DNA from: Trachythela sp. YZ-2020
Lineage: Eukaryota > Cnidaria > Anthozoa > Malacalcyonacea > Clavulariidae
Assembly (NCBI GenBank): GCA_016169945.1
Contig: JADLSH010000190.1
Location: 992,001 to 1,056,000 of the forward strand
Direction of reading: 5' to 3'
DNA: 64,000 bases
The notes under the pieces were generated by a model. It made no database searches. It was given only the letters and a program-made list of their open reading frames with translations, and had not been told where the DNA came from. The position numbers were made by a program, and so were the translations under genes. The stretch's first letter is position 1. Each line of letters opens with the position of its first letter. Below are positions 12,301 to 23,700 of the stretch, in pieces.

Positions 12301-12744
12301 TTTTAGTAATAAGCTATTGTAAAATTCGTGAAGGTTTGCATGGCAATGAATATATATATATAAATATAAAATACAATTGTATTTTCCACATAGCAAAACT
12401 AGCTGTATATATAATATTTCAGAAACTAATCGATATGACACTTTCTCTTGCGAACTTTTTGGTAAATACCGTGCGTACCTACTTTTATGAAAGAAACTCA
12501 CTTTGTCAAACACGATTTCTTGCGTACATTCGCAGAGTCTATATACACTACCAATTCTATAACCTGCACGCAGGGTATTTTGCGTTTATTCTATGGGCTC
12601 GGCATGTTCAGCGGGTGCCCCCATTGCACCACATTGGAATCGGAAAATCTCTGTTTACAAAAAAAATTTGCCTGAAAATGTTTTAAATATTGTTGGATTT
12701 TTGAACAAAATAGATAAAGAACCTTACTATAGCAGCAGGGTGAA
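12301..12744 (+). promoter_or_regulatory. Duplicated RBM19 5' flank now upstream of PIPOX-B
   Basis: This stretch between the PIPOX-A stop codon and the PIPOX-B start is a close copy of 17328-17772, the region between the PIPOX-B stop and the RBM19 start. Shared landmarks include ctaatcgatatgacactttc, ctatgggctcggcatgttca and ttaaatattgttggattttt. Near 12713-12731 it diverges. A remnant ataaagaacctt resembles the RBM19 first coding exon (tagtaaagaacctt), but the 30-odd bases that hold the RBM19 ATG are missing. Homology to the PIPOX-A start then begins at gcagcagggtgaaatg. PIPOX-B therefore has no copy of the native PIPOX 5' flank. Confidence 0.8.
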
Positions 12745-15700
12745 ATGCAAGATAAAATCTGGGATTGTATTGTGGTGGGGGCAGGTATAGAGGGCAGTAA
12801 TACTGCAAGATATTCAGCTTCTCTTGGGAAAAACACCTTGTGTTTAGAGCAGGTATGATGGTCATTTGTAGATGCAACTGAAATTGCGCATGTGTTACTT
12901 TTATCTCCCCCAAAGTTAGCTACAATCTTTGAATGTTGCAAATTGTAATGCTAGACTGCTAGTGAGTCTTTTAAATATAGGCAAAAACATTTAAAGGCAA
13001 AGACTTAGCCAGGCCTGCCAGGGGGGTGGGAAGAAGTGTTGTGTGAGATTGATTGTTGAACCCTGGAGCACAGTATAGAGACGACCAGTAGGGCCACTCA
13101 GCAATGCAACATGTAGCCGGCTTTTTATGCAAAAATATGCAGTTTACTGGCCAGGAAAGTTAGTCCAGCTTGCTTATTGGCCAGAAAAAGCAATTGACTG
13201 GCTGCCAATGCGTAATGAGCGGCCACACAAAATTTCAAATTAGTGGCCCTACTGGTCGTCTCTATACTGTGCCTGGAGCCTGAAGCATGTCAATCCTATA
13301 TCCCAGTCTGAGAAGTGTCAGATGTTGTATCGATTTCCTTTGAACATTTTGTGTGTATGATATGGACATGTCAACAAATAGACTCCATCCTGTGATCACA
13401 AAATCATTCCACAATTGCAGAGTGATCAATCTATTTTGTAGTGCCACCCATCCCACCATTGCAGAACAAGTCTGCAATTGTGGGGTGAAATCTATTGATT
13501 GATGGCCCCTAAATTATGTTTTAAAAATACTCTATTTTTCAGAGCTGATTGCAGTGTATCCGTGATCATTGTTAGCTGAAGATTATAGAATATTGATGAA
13601 GTTTAGACAGACACTCAGACAGTGTAAGATATCAAACTAAATTTGATAGTCAGATTAGTCATCCAATTGCTGGCAGGCAAAATTGTCTGGCATCAGAGAG
13701 ATGTATCGGACTGTAATCTTATTTGTTTTGTGGGTGCAAGGTTTTCGTACCTCCTCACACTTGCAAACAGGCTGTTAGATCGTAGAATAATAAATTAAAA
13801 TGTTTTGGTTTAGTTTCCACTCCCCCATGCCCGAGGCAGTTCTCATGGTCAGTCCAGGATAACACGTCATTCGTATGGTAAACAATATTATGCCGACATG
13901 ATGCCTGAGGCATTTGCAATGTGGGAACAAATTGAACGAATAGCAAAGGAGAGACTTTTCGTGTAAGTGTTTTGAGATTTTTAAACTTTTAGATGTCTGT
14001 GTCTTCCATCTGATACTAATATTAAGTTCTTTTAAGATAACAATATTTAACAATAGCTCTAAACTAAATCAACTCTAAACTGTTCCCTGTAAAGATCCAG
14101 TATGAGTATCCCTTATTGATGTTACTACGGGAAGAAACCCAAACTAAAATAATATTTATACTGGGTTGTTTTTATCAATTCCAAACTGTTCTCTCTAGAA
14201 GTCCACTAATGTCCACCCCTTATTGATCCAGTGTTAATACAGTATTGGAAACTGGAGTACCCAAAAAGTACATGTGGTGTCTGGTACAAACTGGAAAGTA
14301 AAGCCCCGGTCAGACGAGAATGAGAGTTGGCAAGTGAGAGTTACCATGAGAGTTTGTTCAACTCTCATGCCCCGGTCAAACGAAAACAAGAGTTGCATGA
14401 GAGTTGCGACAGCAATAATTTAGTGCTCAAAAAGGAACCTGAGAATAATTTTAAAATTTTGGCATTTGCATTCTACATGCAGTTTACATAATTAAATTTT
14501 TAGCAATTGTGGATGTCTGACTATCGACTCAGCACCTTACACTGCAATCAATCAAATCACAGATAATATAACATCAAGTGGCATCAAGACTGTGCCTGTT
14601 AGCAACCAAGAATTGAAAGAAAAATACAGATTAAACTTTCCTGCTGGTCACCGAGGTTTACTTGAACCAACAGGTGGAATGTTATTGGCTAGTAAATGTC
14701 TTCAGGCTGTCCAGGTATAAAATTTTGAAGTCTTCTTTTAGCTAATTTGTAGGACTTAAATAGACTGAATAAATGCCTAGACATATTCTAGAGACAGATG
14801 ATCCATCTACACGCGTAAAAACGCACAAATTGTAACAAGTCTGCAAACAAGTTGTTACAAATCTGTTCACAAGCTGTCTTCGCACTGCTTGTTCCCAGTT
14901 GTTGTAACAAGTTTGGAACAAGCTGTTAACAACTTGTGACAAGCTTGATGGCATTATCAGATTTGTTACAAGATTGTTCCAACAGGTCTGTCACAGCCAT
15001 GATACAACAAGAATGTTACAAGGTTGACAACTCAAGGTTGTAACAATATTGTTATATCAAGCATGTAACGGACTTGTTGGAACAACCTTGTAACAAGTCT
15101 GATAATGCCATCAAGCTTGTTACAATGTGTTAACAAGTTGTTCCATACTTGTTGACAACTTGGAACAAGCAGTGCGAAGACAACTTGTTGACGGCTTGTT
15201 GGCAGACTTGTTACAAGATGTGAGATTTTTGCGTGTGTAGATGAAGTAATGGGCAAAGAAAAGACAATTCGTCTGCCAGGATAATTCATCTGTATATACG
15301 AAGTCGAAGAGAGACGTAGAAGGATCATCCGTCGAAACGAACTATTTGTCACAACCAATCAAGAACAAGAGTCAAGATGGAGTCATTGGGATGATTTGTT
15401 CCCAGAACCATTTCCAGTATTGATCGTACAATTCTAGCTAGTCAAATAATTTAAGAATTTATTTTTATATTTTTCATTTATGAAAAGAGCCAGTTTGTGC
15501 AGTTCGGTGGAGTGTTACGAGATAACGAGAAGGTGACAGACATTGTTCCAGGAGATATTGTACATGTAAAGACGAACAAAGCATTGTACAAAACTCGGAA
15601 ACTGATTTTGACACCAGGTATTAAAGAGTTCCAGTGTAGGTAATATTAAAACACTGTTTCGCTTTGGTCGCAACTATTTTCTAGTGTAAATCAGCCATTT

Positions 15701-17327
15701 TATCCTTGTTCATTTTATATATACTGTGTTTAGGGCCTTGGGCAAGTTTGCTTCTCAAACCTTTGGGCATTGATCTTCATTTGAAGGTTAGCGCGATGTA
15801 TTTCATATTTGATGTTTTGAAATGTTTGACATTTTGAAAAGCGCATTCTGTTGAACGTAATTATTTCTACCGAATTCTTGCAGTCGATACGTACAAGCGT
15901 TCTGTATTGGAAGGTTAAACAATCTGGTTTCACAGTTGAAGATAACTATCCATGTTTTATGGATCCCACATCTCAATGTATGAACGCATTTAATGGATAT
16001 GTATACAGTCTGCCTTGCTACGAATACCCTGGAATGATAAAGGTATGAATTACATTGAATAGCTCTATCAGTTCTAAACTGTTCTCCCTAGAGGTTCAGC
16101 AAGGGTCATCTCTTATTGATGGAATGTAAGTACGGGAGGAAACTGGAGTACCTGGAGAAAACCTGGGTTTTTGGTACAATCAAACTGGAAGCACTCTTCT
16201 CACATGCGATTATGGCGAAATTATAACCAGACAACTGCATATTGCTGGAATCGAACCTCAGTCTCAGTGGTGAAAGACATGTACACTAACCATTGTGTCA
16301 TCAACACTCCAATGTACGCACTCGTGTTGTCACCAACACTCCAATGTACACACTCGTGTACCTATGTTTTCGTTTTCAGATCTGCCTACACAATGGACCC
16401 GCAGTCGATCCTGACGCCCGCGATGATGTCGACCACAGTTGGGTTGAAAAGAATACCTCAGAATATGTGAGACGTCATGTCATGGGGGTTGAGGCGAAAC
16501 CAAGTATAGCAGAACATTGCATATATACAGTAAGTGTGTTTGTTGGTTGTGCATGATAACTTCACAGTGGGAGAAAGCGTGGTGTCCGTATGTCTGGATA
16601 AACCTTCTTGTTACAGAAAATGAAGTGTTTCTGATATTTTCCGCTATACCTATACATGCGTATTGTGCCATATTTGATCATTTCTGTATGACTACAGACG
16701 TAAAAATCTCACATTTTGTCAACAAGATGTGTTCGCAACAGGCTTGTAGCAAGCTTGTCAACAAGTTGTAACAATGTTGTTATTTTATCAAGTTGCTACA
16801 AGATTGTCACTCACAACTTGTTAGCAAGTTGTTAAATTGCAGGACGATAACAAGTTGGTTGAAACAACTTGTAACAAGACTGCTGAGTCAACAACCTTGT
16901 AGCAGGTTGCCAACAAGCCGTTGACAACTTGTCAACAAGCCCTTAGGAACAAGCAGTGCGAACACATCCCGATAACAAGTTGTTTTACGTGTGTTACCGT
17001 CGATTTTTCCTGCAGGTATCTCCTGACGGTGATTGCACATTAGATCGACATCCGACGTTTGACAATATTGTTATTGGTGTGGGCTTTTCAGGTAATTATT
17101 GACTATAAACTATAAACCATAAACTATACTAGTGGTACAGTGATTAGCGCATGTGCCTTTCACCTCAGTGACTTTCAAGGTGCCTTTTTTCAGGTTCTGG
17201 GTTCAAAATTGCACCTGTGGTTGGAAAGATTTTGTTCCAGTTGGCGTTTGGCTTGCGACCAAGTTACGACATGGAGCCTTTTGAAATAGAACGATTTCAA
17301 AAATCCACAATAAAATCCTCCTTATAA
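12745..17327 (+). CDS. PIPOX: Peroxisomal sarcosine oxidase, copy B
   Basis: Nine exons of exactly the same lengths as copy A: 12745-12852, 13814-13962, 14504-14714, 15488-15617, 15734-15786, 15884-16042, 16380-16529, 17016-17091 and 17194-17327; 389 residues. All key features are intact: [20 protein letters not shown], the Cys of EHCIYT, IGVGFSGSGFK and the C-terminal SSL. Differences from copy A are scattered substitutions, for example SYGKQYY for [22 protein letters not shown] for [20 protein letters not shown] for RDSEK and PFEIERF for PFKIERF. There is no stop codon or frameshift, so it looks functional. Its 5' flank derives from RBM19 rather than PIPOX, so expression may differ from copy A. 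Starting at 12745 lacks the optional MQQGE extension of copy A. Confidence 0.95.
13069..13271. mobile_element. hAT-like MITE in PIPOX-B intron 1 with empty site in copy A
   Basis: About 200 bp with near-perfect 30-bp terminal inverted repeats starting cacagtatagagacgacca. It is flanked by a 7-8 bp target duplication (cctggag or cctggagc). The orthologous place in PIPOX-A, about 7796-7812, reads ttgaaccctggagcctgtca with no insert, so insertion happened after the gene duplication. Target-site length and the inverted ends fit the hAT superfamily. Confidence 0.85.
14300..14420. repeat. actctcat-type repeat fragment in PIPOX-B intron 2
   Basis: Contains gccccggtcagacgagaatg followed by gagagttggcaagtgagag and a second unit ccccggtcaaacgaaaacaa. 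It replaces the head side of a SINE that is still complete in PIPOX-A (about 8860-9005), so this part of the intron was rearranged in copy B. Confidence 0.6.
14810..15241. mobile_element. TA-flanked MITE in PIPOX-B intron 3, empty in copy A
   Basis: The copy A sequence atccatctagacgaagtaat (about 9352-9371) is split here. The left flank ccatcta is followed by cacgcgtaaaaacgcac; the right end is gatttttgcgtgtg followed by tagatgaagtaatg. The ends are imperfect inverted repeats and TA is duplicated, as with Tc1/mariner-type integration. The interior is a mosaic of acaacttgttacaag words, like the elements at 11226-11890 and about 16690-17010. Confidence 0.8.
16055..16300 (-). repeat. tRNA-derived SINE, minus orientation, in PIPOX-B intron 6
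   Basis: Counterpart of the copy at about 10610-10875, with ctagaggttcagcaagggtc, aatcaaactggaagcactct and ggaatcgaacctc. A short duplication of caacactccaatgtacgcact follows at about 16300-16370, just upstream of exon 16380-16529. Confidence 0.7.
16690..17012. mobile_element. acaacttgtt-rich MITE in PIPOX-B intron 7
   Basis: Counterpart of the outer element at 11226-11890, starting gacgtaaaaatctcacattt and ending ttttacgtgtgttaccg, without the nested element. Presence in both gene copies means this family was active before the duplication; the insertion at about 14812 shows it was also active afterwards. Confidence 0.7.
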
Positions 17328-17772
17328 TTTTAGTAATAAGCTGTTGTAAAATTCGTGAAGGTTTGCATGGCAATGAATGTATATATAAATATAAAATACA
17401 ATTGTATTTTCCACATAGCAAAACTAGCTGTATATATAATATTTCAGAAACTAATCGATATGACACTTTCTCTTGCGAACTTTTTAGTAAATACCGTGCG
17501 TACCTACTTTTATGAAAGAAACTCACTTTGTCAAACACGATTTCTTGCGTAGATTCGCAGAGTCTATATACACTACCAATTCTATAACCTGCACGCAGGG
17601 TATTTTGCATATTCAGCATATTTTGCGTTTATTCTATGGGCTCGGCATGTTCAGCGGGTGCCCCCATTGCACCACATTGGAATCGAAAAATCTCTGTTTA
17701 CAAAATAATTTGTGTGAAAATGTTTTAAATATTGTTGGATTTTTGAACAAAAACTTGCAGTTTTTTACAAAT
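17328..17772 (+). promoter_or_regulatory. PIPOX-B to RBM19 intergenic region
   Basis: About 445 bp expected to hold the PIPOX-B 3' end and the RBM19 promoter and 5' UTR. The sequence aacttgcag at about 17753-17760, just before the RBM19 start, looks like a splice acceptor, so a 5' UTR intron is possible. The region was duplicated to 12301-12744. Confidence 0.6.
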
Positions 17773-20700
17773 ATGTCGCGTCTTATAGTAAAGAACCTTC
17801 CTAAGAATATAACAGAGGAGCGGGTCAAGTCGATCTTCGCGGAAATGGGTCAGATTACGGACTTGAAATTTAAATACACAAAAAATGGAGTGTTTCGTCG
17901 CTTCGCTTTCGTTGGTTTTAAGACGCATACAGAAGCGCAGAGGGCTTTAAAACACTTCAATGATAGTTTCATAGATACTTCTAAGATACAGGTTGATATT
18001 TGTAAGGATTTAGGGGACGACTCGGCGCCTAGGCCATGGAGTAAGTATTCTGAAAAGAGTTCAGCTTTTCAAAAGAACGTGCAAAAGGCGGAGCAAAGGA
18101 AAAGAGCGTTCGATGGGAAAGGGGATGACGGAAAATCGGGAGAAGGGGTTAAAACTAAAAAGAAGAAGAAGGGAAGTGCTTTGTTGCCAGATGAGTTGGA
18201 GAATGATAGCAGTTTCCAGGAATTTTTGGAAGTTCATAAAAGTGGAAGTCAGAAGAATATTTGGAGTAATGACGAACAGCTAAAACAGTTGGCAAAGGAT
18301 GAAAAATATGTGGTGGAAAAGGTGAACAGTCGTATACCCTGTGTATTGTCTATTCTCTGACACATGAAATTTCAATGTTTCTTACAAGCATTTGACACAT
18401 CTTGGTATGATCTGCCACTCTCTGAAACCTTATAGTTAAATGCTTGTTACAAAAATTGAAGTTTTACATGAGCATAAACAATGTCCTCAAGTCGAACACA
18501 CATGCTACAAATTTTATTTGGCTGACTTATGGTTTAGATGCAAGTTAGTGTTACAACATGAAACAGTCAGTAGTATGATCTGTGTGCTTATTATTCTCAC
18601 TCTGCAATGGCTTTGTTAAATACCATGCACCTAAATCATAAATCAGCCAACTAATATTGTAGCATGTGCATCATCATGCTAGCTTTGCTTAATTCCTTCC
18701 TATCTACAAGCAATCCCTTACCTGCCAGAGAGTATTTGAAGATCTTTGATATTAGCATTTAGCTGCTGTCAAAGTCAGTTTGAAAAATAAAAGTGTTGAA
18801 TATTCTTGGTTTTTGGCAATAAACAGGTAAAACCGTCTCACAGGTATTAGCTCGAATAAGATGACAATCTATAGCTCATTGCAGATAGTCTGGTTAACTC
18901 AAATCATGCTCAAGGGTCTCCACTTAATGACTACCCATTTGATGTTAGACAGCACAAATAAAGGAAGGTATATTGTATGTTAATTATAAGTAAATGGGGT
19001 TAAAATTAATTTCAGGAAAAAATGCAATTTGAAGACTCTAGTGATGACAGTAATGAAGAGATAAATGATAACGAAGGTATTAGATATTATTTGTAATATA
19101 ATGGATATGTCTGGTTTAAATTAATTTAAAAAATTGCTTACACTTAATAATTAACATGGCAATATGTTTAATATGGGTTTGGTCTAAAACTTTTAAATCT
19201 AATTTTATTGTTGTCTGAGAACAGCTGCAGATGAGCCATCGGAAATGGACATTGACGAACAACAAACTGGTTCAAAAGAAGCGGGAAATGTTACTTTGTC
19301 TGACATGGACTACCTCAAGAAGAAAATCACCTCGGAAGATAAGTCAAACGAAAATGGTGGGAAAACTGAAGCCAAAGACAAGAAGAGGAAGAAATCAAAG
19401 GATGCAGACATAAGTAAAAGTGAAAAGAAAACAAAAAAAAACAGTTCAAGCTCAGAAAAAGAAGGAACTGAAACAACAGAGAACCGTAATGAAGCAAAAG
19501 ACGTTAAATTGGTAGATTTCGAAAGAAAATCTGAATTCACCATCAAACTCCGAGGACTTCCATTTAATGCCAAGCAAAAAGAGATAGAAGATTTTCTATC
19601 TCCACTTAAAATTGTTGAAATCCGAATGCCGAAGGACAACAAGAACCGTCCGAGTGGACGAGCCTATATTGATCTTGAGAGCAAGGAAGCATTGAAGGAA
19701 GCGCTCAAAAGACATAAAGATTATATCAAGGGAAGATATATTGAAGTGTTTGAAGATAAGAGGAGAGAGGTGAAGAAAGATGAAGCTGAGAATGATCCAC
19801 CTTGGATGGAAAATGCTAAAGAGTTGGCAGAGAATAAAGATTTGTCGATTGCAGAGGTTTGATGATAGTTAAATTTAGAGCTGTTTAAGATATTTTATCC
19901 CATTAATAAGGCCAATAATTAAGGTAAAATTCTCAAGCAGAGTGAAATAGAAGTGGTCAGCACATCATAGGTCATCTGCATTATGACACATTGCAGCTTT
20001 ATTATTTAACAAGAATTGTGGCAGATAATCTGGTTGACACATTGATACACAACACTTTTCCCCTGATAAGTAAAATTGTCTGGCATCATCTAGACAGCCT
20101 AAAATAACAAAGTAGAGTCCACATTACCAGTTTGCCACTTAATGGTCAACTTCCATGTTGAATGATATTGATTTTTGTATGTTTAGACTGGACGATTGTA
20201 TCTTCGTAATCTATCTTATGCCTGCACAGAGGAAGAACTCTCAGAATTATTTTCTAAATATGGACCGACCACCGAAGTATTTGTTCCAATAGATAAACAC
20301 AGCGATCAACCGATGGGTTTCGCTTTCATCACTTTTATGATGCCGGAGCATGCAGTGCAAGCATTTAACGAGCTGGACGGTCGAGTATTTCAGGGACGAT
20401 TGCTCCACATCTTGCCTGCTAAGCCAAAAAGAAATGCGGATACAGGAGACATTGAAGGTGACAATTGTTTGTAGTAAAGTAATTTACTGTAACAGAATCA
20501 ATCCGTTATTAATACGCAAGACTAACTCTCCTTTACCGATAAATCCCTGTTCAAACAAGCATGAAAATTGATGAGAATTAGCAAGCTAGAGTTTGCATGA
20601 GAGTTTCATCAACTCACATGCCCTGGTCAAACGAGAACAATAGTTGCACAGGTGTTGACTGGATATTACCACACGTACCGGTCAGAAGAGCAAAAACTCC

Positions 20701-23700
20701 CATCAAAATTTCGACCACCTCAAAGTTGATGAGAGTTGGAGGTTAAAGCAGGGATTATTCTAAGGATATTTATCACTGCACAAAAGCATGTCACCCCCAT
20801 GCATGCCACTAATTATATGCAGGCAAATGAGCCAAAATCACCGCTAATGAGCCCAAAACTGCATTCTGCATATTCTATTTCATGCAAAAATATACACATT
20901 TTCACATATTGCATTTTATCACTGCACATAATCTCATTTATCACTGCACAAATCTCATTTATCACTGCACAAATCTAATTTATTACTGCACAAATTGGTT
21001 ATCACTGGACCTTAGAATAATCCCTGGGTTAAAGTCGAGCGAGAGTTGCAATTCTCATTGACTCCCATCATTTCTCATCCTTGTTTGACTGGGGCTAAGT
21101 AATTAGTTGATTAGGAACTATTGCTGGTTAATGTGTTAACAAGAATGTACCAACTTTATATTAGATGATGAATCATCTTACAAGAAGAAACAAAAGAAAA
21201 AATCGCATCACTAAAAGGCAAAGACCACAACTGGAATACGTTGTTCCTTGGTGTCAACGCTGTCGCTGAGATAATGGCAGATAAATACAACTCGAACAAA
21301 AGCGATGTCTTAGATGTCCAGTCGAAAGGAGGCTTGGCTTTACGCATGGCGCTTGGAGAAACTCAAGTCGTTGCGGAGACGAAGGAATTCCTCCTAAACC
21401 ATGGAGTGAAACTAGATGCATTTGGTCAGGTGGGTGTGTTTGAAATGTATATAAAAAAAACAGTCAATCGATAGGTTGCCGTAAGTGTTACGCCTTACAG
21501 GGCAGTAGATGGTGGTAAACTTCAAATACTAGACTACTGCATATAATGAAGAGTATTAACAGGTTTATCACCATCTGATAGTGCTTATAGTTAAACCATT
21601 GACGCTCAAGAGGAAATCTATGGTTACATTCGAATGGAAGTTTCTTTTTTGTTTTTGCAGCCAGATGCAAAGCGTAGTAAAACAGTGATCATCGTCAAAA
21701 ACCTTCAACATGGCACGAAATTGCAAGATCTTGAACATCTGTTCACGCCATTTGGTCATCTTGGCAAGGTTATCCTGCCACCCTCAGGGGTCACTGCTTT
21801 GGTGGAGTTTCAGAAATTAAGCAGCGCTGCAAAAGCTTTTGAAAAGCTTGCTTATACCAAGGTGAACTAAACTTAAAACTAAACCAACTTTATTTATACC
21901 GGATAGCTCTATCAGTTCTAAACTGTTCTCCCTAGAGGTCCAGTAAGGAACATTCATTATTGGTCCAGTGTGACTGCGGTGTCTCGAAGTAATATATCAT
22001 ACACGAGAAGGAGTTTATTATAGTGATTTGAAACACCGAAAAAGGCGCTAGCCGAGTTTTTTAACATACTTTGAGGTGTTTTTAAATCACTATAATAAAC
22101 GACTTCGAGTGTATGATATAGCTTCTCAAACAAACCAGTATTTAAAGAGAAATTCAACGCGAAAGTTGAGTTAATTTATGGGTGTTTATTACCGTGGTAT
22201 CAAGACAACGATACGGTGGTGATTTCCTTTGTGTTTTGCTCATGAATTATTAATGAGTTTGAGAAGCACTCTTCTCACATGCGACTGAGGTGAAACTATA
22301 ATCAGACAACTGTATCAGAAAGATGAAAATATCTTCTTTTAGTTTAATAATGTCCCGCTGTATTTGGAATGGGCGCCAGCGGATATCTTTGATGCAGAAG
22401 AACCGAGCAAAGAAAACGAAGAAAATGTGGATGAAAATGATGACGAAGAACAAGAAGCTTCAGGTTTGGATTAAACATTATCTCAAAAAAGCAACACAGA
22501 AAGAATAGCATTATCTCTTCTCCATGTATGAAAGAAAAAAAGCATATCATTATGTAAGAAAGCATATCATTTATTTTAGATTGCGACAGTGAAACAGACG
22601 GACATGTTATATTTGTTAAAAATTTGAACTTTGCTACACAGGAAGACGGGTTAAACGAGGTACCTTGAAACCATTCCTCACTATTTTTTACAAGTAATAT
22701 ATTTTAACAATGTAATAATATATTTACACAGTACAAATCGACAATCGAATTGATGAGCTTTTTAACTGCTTCTCTGTAGCTTTTCAGTGAGGCAGGCAAA
22801 GTTACCAACGTTACCATTGCAAAGAAAAAAGATTCCAGGAATAAAGGTTGATATTTTGAATTGTAAAAAGTGGAAGCGTGGTTTGAAATTGTGTCTGAGA
22901 CCAGTGGCGAACACTGGGGAGGGGGAGGGCGAAGGGAGGCGGTCGCCCCCCCCAATAATTTCTCAAAGCCTTTGAATGATAGCTGATTAACTGTGTAACA
23001 AAGCTGTATCAATGATTTTACAACCACGAAAGCCTTGATAGGCTATAATTTAAGTAAATTTGCATGAAATTTAAGCCAAAAAAGTTTTAAGAATTGAGAT
23101 TTGCAGCAACAAAAGGATGGTTTTATGTTGGCAACCTAAGTGTCCGCCACTGTCTGAGACTAAGAATGTCTGAAAAAGATTCATTTGTTAATAGTTTACT
23201 GACCCCAGGCGTTTATATCTGGCTTCAGGTGCAATACTATCAATGGGGTATGGTTTTGTGGAGTACAGAACTAAAAAATCTGCTCTCAATGCGATCAAGA
23301 CATTACAGGTATGTTACTGCAGTGCCGGACTGAGTGGCAGCTTAATTGGCGATTTGATAGAGTGACCAGATTGATTAAGATTGGCTAAAGGCTCTCTTCC
23401 ACTCGTCGCAAAAACCAACTCGCAAGCTCGCTGCGAGTACTTTCATCCAATCACAATGCTCGACAGTTTATTTTAATTACATGCAAGAACTCGCAGCGAG
23501 TTTGCGAGTTGGTTTTGCGATGAGTGGAAAAGAGCCTTAACCAACCAAATTTGTTGTACTTTCTCTATAGAACTATGAATTAGATGGACATAACTTGGAA
23601 CTGAAAATGTCCAACAGAAAGCAGTCGTAAGTCTTTTTGCGCAGTACTTTTCCTGCATGCATGGACTGGAAAGTTGAACTCTTTTGATGAAAAAGGATAT

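Noticed and set aside
17512..17772. Extension of the RBM19 frame upstream of MSRLIVKNL
   Set aside because: The upstream codons lie in the duplicated 5' flank, have no similarity to RBM19, and the ATG at 17773 gives the conserved N-terminus exactly.
22880..22980. G-rich then C-rich stretch in RBM19 intron 9 as a gene or regulatory island
   Set aside because: Short, non-coding, similar to g-rich parts of other dispersed repeats (41800-42175, 63700-63825).
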